From: Ancylostoma caninum
Lineage: Eukaryota > Nematoda > Chromadorea > Rhabditida > Ancylostomatidae
NCBI GenBank assembly: GCA_037903475.1
Contig: JBAJFG010000104.1
Coordinates: 806,001-870,000 of the forward strand
DNA: 64,000 nucleotides
Reading direction: 5' to 3'
Shown: positions 22,304-33,191 of the stretch, one piece after another
Layout: each line of letters opens with the position of its first letter
How positions within the stretch are numbered: the stretch's first letter is position 1
Position numbers and translations under genes: made by a program
Notes under the pieces: model-generated
The model's database searches: none
What the model was told of the DNA's origin: nothing
The model's input: only the letters and a program-made list of their open reading frames with translations

Positions 22304-24408
22304 TCACTGCCACGCAACCCTTTTCAGCCCAGAATCAACGGTTGCTGGCCTTGTCTCTTGCCATTCTAGTCGACGTATGGTGGATGCATCTCGCATCTGT
22401 GAAATGAAGTCTTCAAAATAAATTTGAAGCAATATGACATGAGCAGTCTCACCTTCTTTTCTTCGCAAAACGTTACCCATTTCTGCAGAGCATCCCTTAA
22501 GTATTCGTTTAGTTCGACTTTAATCTTCAATCTTTCGAAATTATCGAGTGCCCTGTCCAAACTGATGCTGTAGTACTGCACATTGTACGCCAGTGCGAAT
22601 GCTTGGCACGCAGTGAAACAATCTTCAGAGTAAATGAGCACCTTGAATTGGCTTGTTCGAATTAGGACAACAACTCGTGAATAAAAGACTTGTCAAATCA
22701 CCCGTTGTGCTTTGTTCCTAGCTTGTCGTATGATTTCGTTCACAGATCGAAACTTGTCGAACAGCTCCTAAAAGAAAGTGTTAGCTTGTTCATTTTCGAC
22801 GTTTCTTCATTCACTGTTTCCAGTGACAGCTCGACAGCGATTGCCCATATTTAGCTGTGGGAGAAAAATCGACAAATAATACTCGGTCATTATAATTATC
22901 TGCCGTCAATATTCGGGTAAGATTATCGGACATTTACCACCTGCGCGCATCAGGCCCCGCTCAGACAGTGCATAGAAAACGGCTGTTCCTGGTCTTTTCC
23001 TAGGAAGGACAGATCAGCTTTGACCTAATATGCCTGATAATGTGCTAGAATCAGTTAGCCCACCTTTTGAAGCATGTTCGGATGTTCCCTCCCATGTTCA
23101 GAAAAGGCAAAACAGCCTGACGCGACGCATGTGGGTGGTAAGTGTCCGCATACGCTCGGGTAATCTTGTATCAAAATGTTGCTAAGACGTGAATGGTCTC
23201 CAACATCCGATCAATGATTCCGACGTAAAACAATACTTGTATAAGGTACTTCTGACCGATGTTCTGCCTTTGATCAGATTTTTTCTACAACAAGATACAT
23301 GCTATTCACTACATTTGTTGGAAGCTATATCAAGTTGCTCATTGTTAAGACTGAATCGAATTAACACAATCTAGTCAAAACAGCTGCTAATCGTGAAAAA
23401 AAAACCACAGTGATTTATGATGACGGTGGGTGTTATCAGTATCACTTATAGAAGCGCAGGCTCTGTAGCATTACAAAACTTCTATGATCAGACCTAGTAT
23501 CTAAATATTAAGTGGACGACTACTTCGGACTAATACGTTAGTTATTATTCAAGCACAACCTCGCACATTTTCACTTATTTCCTTCCTCTTACAGTGCGGT
23601 GTGCCTGCAATCTGAAGTTTCCAGAAAACTCTCACTAACCTTCAAAGGCATACCGTCGTAGTATGAGTGTGCTTCAATAGAACTAAAAGAGTGCGGGATA
23701 TGGTTGAGGAAAGTGCATGACTGTGACGACCGCATGGAACTCTTGACAGCCTTCTTAGAAACGTTCTAAACAAACTGTGGTGTAAACGGCCCTTCATATT
23801 CGTACGTATTCATAGATCTAGGTGAACATCACCCACTATAAAATAATTGATGTTGTTCTGACAAACATCGTGAATTTCTGCAGCTGATTCTGCATGACCG
23901 AGAAAAATAAATTCATGGACTTGAACTATCGATGTGCCAGATGAAGATGGTGCAGTTGAACAAGCCGATTTGTCCTGAAGATTCTATAATATTTGCGACA
24001 TATATGGGCTTCAAAAAGGTTTATATGCACGGAAAGAGTCTGTGTGAAACACTTACCGTACTCGAAGTCGGTAAAGACACCAACCCACTATCCATAGATT
24101 GCGATTGTGTCCTTGGATCGCATTTCTGGGGCCTCACGAAGGTGATCTAATACAGATGGTGTACTCAGTCCATATAGATCTACGGCCTAGTAGATTTCAC
24201 TCACCATAACCGGAGTATTACTGCCAGAGCTGCTAATTCTGTCCATATGCTGGCAACTGCTAGCAGAAGCAGATCTGAGAAGATGTCACTCAAGGTTTCA
24301 CGAGATTCTGAGGAAGGGAATAACTGCGCACCTGCCGGGTTTCCTCTCGCTGTCCAGTGGCACAGGGCCAGTCTGCGAGCGATTCAAGAGACGCGATCTG
24401 GCAATCAT
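22304..24408 (-). CDS. Dual-specificity-phosphatase-like protein without catalytic residues
   Basis: Eight exons (24332-24408, 24205-24274, 24057-24125, 23837-23974, 23640-23765, 22702-22767, 22453-22641, 22304-22396) join in phase to 275 residues plus stop. After a Ser-rich N-terminus of about 80 residues comes a fold like DUSP/MKP domains: VHEFIFLGHAESAAEIHDVC (compare ...LYLG...), NNINYFINVSKK (the I..(I/L)NV strand), then LKELFDKFRSVNEIIRQARN and VLIYSEDCFTACQAFALAY. That last stretch stands where active enzymes have VLVHCxxGxSRS. Here His, Cys, Gly and Arg of HCxxGxxR are Tyr, Ser, Cys and Ala. Hydrolysis is therefore not expected, and a binding or scaffold role is inferred by analogy with STYX-type pseudophosphatases. 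The ATG follows a TTGTTGCAG acceptor directly. An additional upstream exon cannot be excluded. Confidence 0.75.
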
Positions 24409-24425
24409 CTGCAACAAAAGAGAAA
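24409..24425 (-). promoter_or_regulatory. 3' splice site flush with the start codon (possible spliced-leader acceptor)
   Basis: On the minus strand CTCTTTTGTTGCAG is followed immediately by ATG of the phosphatase-like gene, the same arrangement as at saps-1. Either trans-splicing places the leader directly before the ATG, or this is an internal exon and the protein begins further upstream. Confidence 0.5.
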
Positions 24426-26492
24426 AGTAAAATATTTCAGTCATGCGTATAAGACAGACGTACGTAAGATATAAAAAAGACAGTGCCAAGGTTTTGAATG
24501 GAAAAGAAAATGGTCCGAAATGACCGGATAACCAAATTCGTGTAAATATGTATATGAAATTAATACATCATGTGTTCATGGTACTGATTATAAATGGCAT
24601 AAACAACATTGACTCAGTTAAGAAGAATCAAGGTAAAGACCATTTTGTTCAGCTCATAACGACGTTAGGAAATGTCGATATCGTTGTGAAGTGTAGACGT
24701 ATTAGCTCTAGAAGATCAAGGATAAAATCAAAAAATCCAAATGATACCTTTTTTTAAATTATTCACGATTGGGCCTGCGTGCCTATAATAAAATTTCGGT
24801 ACCCATTTCCTTTTCTCCTGCATTCTCAATTATTTTTATGAGAAACGAGGTGTGGTGGCTGGACGTTCCAACACATTCTCTAGGTACAAAAATTTATCGC
24901 CACCGAACTTCAGAGTATGGTGGCCAACACGTACCGTGTCCTATCGATAAGATCAACGGCTCCACATGTCTACACACTCAGCTCGACAAACTGCTTCAAA
25001 TCCCGTTCCGAAAACTTTATTATTTATTTGTTTATTTATTACGCACATAGGCATGCTAGGTTAGTAACCATTGAACACTTGGAAACACGGAACTTATATA
25101 GAAAAAAAAAACAGAACATGAACTGAGTTGGTAAGGCAATAACGAGTGATAACTGTAGTTGCACAGATAGAAGTCAAGCAGGCGGCACAAAAAAATATCT
25201 ATTAATCTATCTCTACATGTATCTAGTAGTTCGGGGTGTCACCCTGTTTAACTCAACAAGTACAAGCTAGAATTGAGCAGTAGTTACGTGGACATAACAT
25301 AAGCTCAGAGAGGGCACATAGCTCTTGAAACTGTCGTTCACATCAACCCGCAAGATGCCCTCATTCCTCGAGGAGTCATGGGAGCAATGCCAGCAGTTCG
25401 AAAAACAGGTATACTAGTTATCGGATTGAGAGATAGTTTTGTGATATTTTATGACTACTGCTGGATTCAGCGTGTCGAAGAGATACAGAATCTGCTAAAA
25501 GCTCAGGTACGAAAACGAGGTGACACACTGCCTATGAATTTCATACACACTCATTCTGCTCAGTGCTGTCCCGTGTTCGACTCCTCCTCTCTCAGATAAA
25601 GTGGGTTGTCATTAAAAAAATACCTCCAGTTATAGTACATTTCAGGGAATTATGCGTAGAATGAAGTCCTAAACATCTGGTTCATCGTCCACTTTGTTGG
25701 AAAGTAAAGACAAGATGGAATCTAATGTCGATTTTATGATTTCTACTAGCTAACTGATACCGTAAATTTAGGAATATGAAGAAAATACTTAGGTTCTACA
25801 CACTAATCCGGTTTCGGGGCTTGAACTAGAGCGGAAGCGCGGTCTCCTTGGCGCCCCCGTGTTTCGACAGCTGCTGTGCGAATAAAGAGGTGTGCAAATA
25901 TCAGTACATATCGAACAGAGTTCATCCTAACAGCTGCACTGCCCTCAGGGGGCTATTAAAGGAAAGGGCTGACGTCAATTCATACCCACGTATTGCGTGC
26001 GACTTTTGCACTTACGTGGATGATGCGATGGAATTTCAATTTTTTTGTCTCATTAGTGAGATCATGCATTTACACAAATAACTGAAATTCTTCTCCAATT
26101 TAGGAATTAGCAAGGACGTCACTATAGAAAAATTGAGCTCCTATTAACTTTATGGTGAACTGCTACTCATTGAAAACTGCTTCATTTATCCTTTTAGAAA
26201 AAATATGCTTATTCCATTTGTTGAGCGTAGGTGCACAACCAGATTTTTCTTCGAGGCGTAGTCGTGATAGGGCTCTATCATGTTGGACGTCAGCCAGCCA
26301 AGTGGCGGTGACTAACTCTCCAGCTTGGAATTAGGGACAATACAATGTGCACCAACCTTCTAAACAAGCATGCTAGCTTGCTAAAACATAATTATGGAAA
26401 TTTGAAAAAAAAACAATGAATATTATTCCATGATCGACTATTTTTCAATCTTGGCATTCTGAATTCGACCTTGTGTAGTATCTATTACAGCT

Positions 26493-26693
26493 GTTTTTGG
26501 TCAAGATTGTTAATGATTTTATTCCTCCAAATGGCCTACGTCTCGGCGATCTCGCCTTCGTCAGAGCCTCAGCTTTCGGTTAGCGGTCTGGGTCTCGACG
26601 GCATTGTCGAAAGCTGAGGCTCTGACGAAGGCGAGATCGCCGAGACGGAGGCCATTTGGAGGAATAAAATCATTAACAATCTTGGCCAAAAAC
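26493..26693. repeat. Near-perfect inverted repeat, 86-bp arms
   Basis: The arms 26493-26578 and 26608-26693 are inverted copies with two mismatches over 86 bp, separated by 29 bp. Each arm carries CTGACGAAGGCGAGATCGCC GAGAC (read away from the centre), followed by GGAGGAATAAAATCATTAAC. A transcript would form a long hairpin. A diverged copy of one arm is found at 29405-29475. Confidence 0.9.
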
Positions 26694-27596
26694 ATGAATA
26701 CTATTTCTAATCCAAAATATTGCTCTCTTGGCAGCTCAACAGACTTCGAAAAGGGGATATGAGACGACTGAAGAAAGCAGTAGTTGAGATGGATTCCCTC
26801 CGTCTTGCCTGAAACTTCGGGAGATAATATGAACCCTTGGGAAAAGTGGAGAGACCGTTGCATTCCAGGATTAACAGAGAATGCTCCAGAAAACCTCCAG
26901 TTCTTATAAATTACAGCGTGTGGAGTGATCGTTTGTTCCCATCTTCATCTACACAGATAAATTCCTCCTCATCCAAGACCACGGAAACCTGTGCAACTAC
27001 GGAAAGTTTTATAATAGTTTATGAGTCCATTCTTGAAGATAAACTAGTCCCAAGGATTGGGCTATGATTGTCTAAGCAATACTAGTAACAATAACATGCA
27101 CTAATCCTTTAGAATTCAACTTCTGGCAATCAGAAAAGGCTTAGTATTCGCAGTAAATGCCAACATGAAGAGCTCAGCTCATTAGCTGTGTGTGTGCATA
27201 TGGAGATAATACCCGCCAGCTTCCTGTGGCGTTGTCAATTTCCTCTAATTACCGCCATACAACGCTAACTGCAAGCGACACAAACTTGGAGAGAAGAAAA
27301 AAACATAAGCTACTGTGGCCGACCATGTAAGGATGTTCGCTGATCTCCTGCACAACGTAATAGACGAATCTATGAATATAAGAGAATTAGGCAATGTAGC
27401 CATACGCAGAGGTGGGAAGGTTGGTGATCATTAAACGTATCAAAGCATCCAAAACCGAGTGTGGTGTTTACATAAGGAATTCCTCTTACTAGTTATTGAC
27501 TTCGAAAAGTGTTGTAACTCAAGATATCATTGGCAAACATTCTTTAGTTGAATGCTGACCGTTCGCTGTTACTACTTTGACTTGATCAGGATGGGC

Positions 27597-27624
27597 TTTA
27601 TTTATTTATTTATTTATTTATTTA
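27597..27624. repeat. TTTA microsatellite
   Basis: About seven uninterrupted TTTA units, followed by imperfect ones. Confidence 0.9.
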
Positions 27625-29404
27625 CTTGATACAAGTTTTTTCAAGTTTTTAGGTAGCCATACATGCAGCCTATCAGTCAGTTGTTGGGTGTAAATGGTGC
27701 TAGGGAGAACACCATTTTTTACGAGCATTGGAGCATTGCATAGAAAGTCTTAACCCAGGATTTTCGGATGTTAGGTATTCCCTACCCCTAACAATCCTGG
27801 ACTAGACTTACTGCCCCGATAGGAGCGCACCGTATGGACGAACAAAAACAGACAATTTCAAGGAATGTTGGCATATGTCTCTTATTCGCAGTTTGTCTAC
27901 AAGTACACTGACCTGGCCCTACAAATGGGCTAGTCTCTACATGTATGTTGTATTCACTGTCCATTCGTTTCTTCAATAAACACTTCCTGCTGGTCCTCAA
28001 GGTTACATGAAGAAAATAAAGGTTATATAACGGTCTACTTGTGTAACGGAGCCAGGTTTGCGTGGGATCACCACCACTGCTGTGCTAAGGCTTTCCAATG
28101 GCCACGGTTCCGATTCTAGGCGCATGTTACGTCGGCTACAATTCCCAAAATGGGTAGGGTTGGAATGATATCCTACATGGGAAACGAGCATCAATCAAAT
28201 GCCGATCGAATAGCAACCGAATAGCACTCGGACAGCCCTCCCATCTCGCCCTTTTCTACGATTCTACGAGGGCCCCTCTAGGGAATGTCATGCGGCTCCA
28301 GCTCCTGGAAGGGATGAGATCATGCAGACAGCTTACGTTTTACGAAGCGCCAGCTTACATAAGTTCCGTCGTTTTGAGGCAAGACCCATTAATGGTAGCA
28401 TTATCCTGCAATTTTGAGCCCCGAGATCTAGGGGAAAACACGACGATTTTTTCTTGGATTTCTCGCGTGTTTTGTGCAGTTTCACCACTGAGTTTGTGAA
28501 CTGCATCTCGTAAAACCTCCTACCTTTGCCTCAAAAAAAAAACGATAGAAAGGCGATAGAAGGCGATACTTCATCATATACACACGTGTGTTCTATACAA
28601 TGGAGGATAGACACAGTCGCGATTCTGACGCAGCTCAGACGCAGGTGAGACGCATGCGTTTGTTTCTTCGCGTGCAGCATTTTCATTCACGATATGCATT
28701 CCGGGTAGACAAGTTTTCAAGGAAAATCTTTCGTAAATGGGTGGGTGTATTTGACGCATGACTGACGCACGCATCTAGTATAAATTGCCCAGAACGTCAA
28801 ACACGAAGACGCCCACAGGCAATGAAATTGGAAACAATTGGGAAGTATAGATTACAAACAAACAAAGTTGCTATAGTTGGAACCTTAGGGATTCAGTTCT
28901 AAAGAAATTCTAGCAGGACTAGAAAATCAGGAAATAGCGAGTTCTTAGTTAGCAGAAGAGCGGCAGGCAGCCTGCGAGCAAGAACTGCTCGTTCAAAGTG
29001 AGATTCTCCGCTCGAACAAACTGACTGAATAGCCGTTACCGAAGGTGAGGGTGGAGGGGCGGAGGCTGTGAGGGAGGGCTCTTTTCTCTTCAATCAAAGG
29101 CATTATTAGCATTTCTACAGAAATGTGACTCTCAACGAACAGAGAGGCATAATTGCCTTGAAAATTGCTCGTCTGGAAAATTATCTCGTGACCGTGTACG
29201 TGCAAACGTTTCGCTTGAAATTGTTCTCAGATTAATGAAAGAAGAATGTAAAGGCCGGGAGGGCATGCAGAGCAACGGGGCGTGTTGATCTGAGCGTCGC
29301 GACTAGCTAATAAAAAATGAGTGATGGATAGGAATTCGAATGCTATAGGATGCCATCAAATTGGGACGTGTTAGGGAACAATAAGGATAAGCTATAAAGG
29401 AATT

Positions 29405-29475
29405 TCAGGCCCTGAAGAAGGCGAATTACGCCGAAACGTTGGCTGGAAAGGAATAAAGAACTTTATCAATCTCGG
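29405..29475 (+). repeat. Retroelement-like end with hammerhead-like core words
   Basis: CCTGAAGAAGGCGAATTACG then CCGAAACGTTGG, a GGCG/CGCC hairpin flanked by CTGAAGA and GAAAC, followed by GGAATAAAGAACTTTATCAA. The same order (CTGANGAAGGCG, hairpin, GCCGARACG, GGAATAAA) occurs in each arm of the inverted repeat at 26493-26693. So these are copies of one dispersed element. The CTGANGA and GAAAC words resemble the conserved parts of hammerhead ribozymes known from Penelope-like elements, but one extra A after CTGANGA departs from the canonical core. The assignment is tentative. Confidence 0.5.
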
Positions 29476-30393
29476 GTATCGTTAAACAGAAGATTTAATA
29501 CGAATTAGTAACATGCCGAGATTAAATGACAGTCGTACATGGAGTCTATTAGGGAACAGTTTTCACATGCAGGGTGCAGTGGTGTAATTAATTAACGTTC
29601 TTGGGAAAGCTCTTTGCCTATCTAAAATAATAGTGATGGCGAGTTCCTCTAGCAAAATGTCATATCTTGTTGTTGACTGATCTCCTAACCACTCAGCAAA
29701 GATCCTACATATGTAGTTCCGATATCATCTTGAGAATTTGGTCGGAAAGAAGCTTTGTCTGGTATCTGGGCTGGGATACATGAAACAAATGATGGCATAC
29801 CAACGAATGGTCATCGTGCAGGTAAGGCTAGGAGATGCAGAACATGAAAGTTGATTTGCTAGCCTGGTTTCTCTTGGTTATGTGTTCATGAATCCTATAC
29901 TCGGGCTAACCAACAACAACTAGCCCGAGGAAACGGGGTAAGGGTTCTGTTTGCTTTTCTGGATGCTCACAGACACATTACAACGCCTCCAAGGTTCTTT
30001 TTCTGCTTGCTAGCAGCTGGAAATTGGAAAAAAAAACTGAAAATCCTTTTTGTTGAGCCATAAAGAGCTTCCAGAATATTTGGTTTCAAAGCAATTACGG
30101 GACCAATTCCATATGAAATTCAGAGAATATCCACTGCAGGTTGCTAACCAAGGTAGGTAGATGCTAGGTGGACTAGCACGAACCTGGGAATTATGGAATT
30201 GTTGCCATGCGCTCATGCCTATTTTCGTGTCGAGACACAATGTTTCATCTTTGAGACGAACGAACAGTTAATGCATTCAGAGAATACAAAAGAAAAGAAT
30301 ACTTTTCTTGAAACAAATACAAAGAAACCAAAGAAACTTGTAAAATTCTTCTTGTTTAAAGCTAAAATTTTATGTTGCAATTTACCCACCTCA

Positions 30394-30406
30394 CCCCCCC
30401 CCCCCC
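30394..30406. repeat. Homopolymer run of 13 C
   Basis: A pure C run in a C-rich context. It is likely length-variable. Confidence 0.85.
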
Positions 30407-30454
30407 GCTCCCTGCTCCCCCAGTTGGAAAACTCTTCAGAAATGAGACTGCGGA

Positions 30455-30479
30455 CTTCAGACTGCGCTTTTCAGCGTGA
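30455..30479 (+). repeat. 25-bp direct repeat, copy 1
   Basis: CTTCAGACTGCGCTTTTCAG followed by CGTGA, repeated exactly at 30707-30731. Both copies are followed by sequences with TTTACTC/GAGTAAAG-like words. They may be the borders of a small insertion. Confidence 0.8.
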
Positions 30480-30706
30480 GTCGACTGGTTTAATTTTCGT
30501 GGAAACCTTTTCTACGAGTAAAGTTACGAGTAAAGCGTTTTCCTTCCGCTATATGCTTGTTAGAGCAGTTTGGGGAACAGTTCTCACATACACATAGCGG
30601 ATAGACGCTACTGGAAGTCGTCAACTCTCTAACAAAGATATCCCATAATTTTTCCTTCTGAAGTAGAACTGGAACCCTAGCAGTGCTACAGTCAGTTGAT
30701 CGGAGT

Positions 30707-30731
30707 CTTCAGACTGCGCTTTTCAGCGTGA
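30707..30731 (+). repeat. 25-bp direct repeat, copy 2
   Basis: Exact second copy of the 25-bp word at 30455-30479, 252 bp downstream, in the same orientation. Confidence 0.8.
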
Positions 30732-30880
30732 CTTTACTCTTTACTCTTTACTTGACAGCATGCAGCATTATGGGAAGGTTCCGTGTGAGGTTAATATTCC
30801 TGTGAGAGCATTCGAATTAGTTCTTAGTAGCTACTAGCTGATGACTTACGCGGAAATATGCGAGCAAGTAGGGCGGGGAC

Positions 30881-30891
30881 GGGGGGGGGGG
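30881..30891. repeat. Homopolymer run of 11 G
   Basis: A pure G run within a G-rich stretch (about 30870-30896). Confidence 0.85.
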
Positions 30892-33191
30892 AGGGTCGTG
30901 AGACAAAGCTGGCGCATCCGCCACCCGAATAATCTGGCCAAGTAAAAAATAATTCAAGAACTGATTCGAAAATTTGAGTATTCGGCAAGAAAAAAAAGCG
31001 CTACTGCCCTTCAAATCCTTCGCCCAGAACTGTCTTATCCTCCTTTTCAATCCTTCGGACATCATCTTTTTCAAAATCAAATACTCGAATTCGAACACAT
31101 CTAATATGTTGTTCAGTCCTAGCTATACCACCAAGATGCAAGCAGCATTTATGAAAGTGTGGGAGTGAAGGCAGAAGCACTCAGGCTACGGTTGTTTACA
31201 GAAAGTGGCAAAAGCTTCGTTAGCACAGTGAACAAACCAAGAGATAACTGATAAGAAAAACATTACTCAAGTAAAGGTAATCGGTAGAGAAGCTGAGCTG
31301 ACACGGTAGATCGATTCGGTCGGTTGCCAAGGCGAGCTAACAAGAGGAGATGCGCCTCCCTCACTCCGCCATTGTCCCCGTTAGGATGCGGTAAATGTGA
31401 GTGTGTGCACATATCAGTGAGAAGGCGAAAAAGCTCAACCCATAGGTTACCCGCGCAATCCTTTAATTAGTTCTCGTTACTGCAGAGTAACATATCAGCG
31501 ATTAGTAGTATGGGAAGCAATTAGCTTTCTAGAAACTGGCCCTGGATATATACGAACCTAAATAGCTGGGAATCCTAGTAATGCTATGTTAGAATCGGGA
31601 GCTCCTACACCGACGATTTATGCCTTAGCTTTCGTAGTGGAGATTTATGGATTCTCTCATGGAGGTGCTTACTCACCTGTCAACTTAGGTTAGACGGATT
31701 ACTCACGGGTGCGTGTTACCTGAGAGCTCAGAGCAAGAGAAGTAAATAGATGGTGAGAGCAGTTAGGTACAGCAGTTCTTGTCCAGAAAACTAATCTTGT
31801 AGTTCTGGAGGCATCGTAGCGAACATCCTTGTTTTGGAGGCTCAGGATCATTTTCGAGATTTTCTGGGGAGCTTGTGGGCGGGCCGAGGGAGGGAATACA
31901 GGATTTCCGAATCGTGCTCTGAGCCCCTTTTGTGGTCATACATTCAGCGATCCTTTATCGTTAGGGAGTGGATGATGAAGAACTCTTATAAGGAGTACAA
32001 TTTCCTTGTCGGAGGCACATTCAAGGCATTATTTCGAAACCTCGCCCTCCCGTCTTGGTTCCGCCCACAAGACCACCACGAATTGAGACTGGAAAACGGG
32101 TATTTCGGCAGTTCTCCACAGAAACACGCTCACTATTGCGATCAGCAGCTCCTGGAGTTTCTTACCATATGATGACCTCAGAAACGACTCTGAGTTATGC
32201 TTTCAGGAAAGATCCGTCCTTCATGATAATCCACAACTTGTGCGAGTTAAAGCGATTTAATGAACTTCCTCAGAAACTAGCAATTGTTTCAACGAGTACA
32301 TAATTTGCGGCAGCATCTCCGAGAATTTTTCCGAAACCAACCGGTATAATTCCTAGGGAGGACCGGGAGAAGGTCGAGCAGATGACAACTCGACATTTAA
32401 GTTGAACTTTTTTATATTGGCTTATTTCTGTCGTGCAGTCCGCTATGTAGCGCAGTTCCCAGTCCCTCCCTCCCCCCTAACCCGTTTGTCTGCCACTGTA
32501 GCAAAGCGATCCACACGTCCCCCTCCATCACCTGCCTCTCAATAGACCAGTATTTATTCCACTGCAGAGTTCTTTCTGACCTATTCATATCTGAAATTCT
32601 CTTCTTGAGTAGTCTCTATACTTTTCACCTAGATTCAACAACTCAAGTTAGGCTTTGACGAGGAGTTTTACAGTCACCGATTCCAGGAATTTCCACACAA
32701 TAGGTATATAATTTTATACATATTTCAAGCAAATACAGTGGGGCGAGAAAAGCATGGACAAGGGGAATTTTGCGTGAAATCACAAGACAATTGCAGTAAC
32801 AACGTACAATGAAGTGTTAAGAAGGATAAGCAGTGTGATGAAGGGGTGAGTAGAAGAAAAGTCATTTTCAAAACAAAAAAAAATATGAGAACTATTAGAA
32901 AAAGAAAATATGCGCGTAGAAAACAAATGTACAGTATACAGTATAAGGTGAAAATATTGCTATAACTATCCTAGTTAACTAGTTGAGAAAAATGATAAGT
33001 AATAAATGAAGACGGCCACAAACTAACATTGCGATCACTACAATGTGACAGAAAAAATTCTTCTTAACACGTCTAAGAATGCATTTTATACATAGTACTA
33101 CCACTACTAACTTCGACAAAGAAGTAAAATGGACTTGGAGCAACATGGATGAAAACATAACCATAAGAGTTCAAGAGTGGGCAGAGCTTCC

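Larger units (their letters stand above)
24426..33191. other. Gene-poor, repeat-bearing intergenic region (8.8 kb)
   Basis: No exon chain could be built here. Open frames such as 25848-26081, 28290-28499, 30193-30597 and 31834-32172 plus are short and match no family I know. They include repeat or homopolymer sequence. The recognisable content is repetitive: an inverted repeat near 26.5-26.7 kb, a diverged copy of its core near 29.4 kb, a TTTA microsatellite, a 25-bp direct repeat near 30.5/30.7 kb, and C and G runs. These are listed separately. Confidence 0.5.

Noticed and set aside
27597..27624. CRISPR-like or regulatory array
   Set aside because: It is a simple TTTA microsatellite without spacers.
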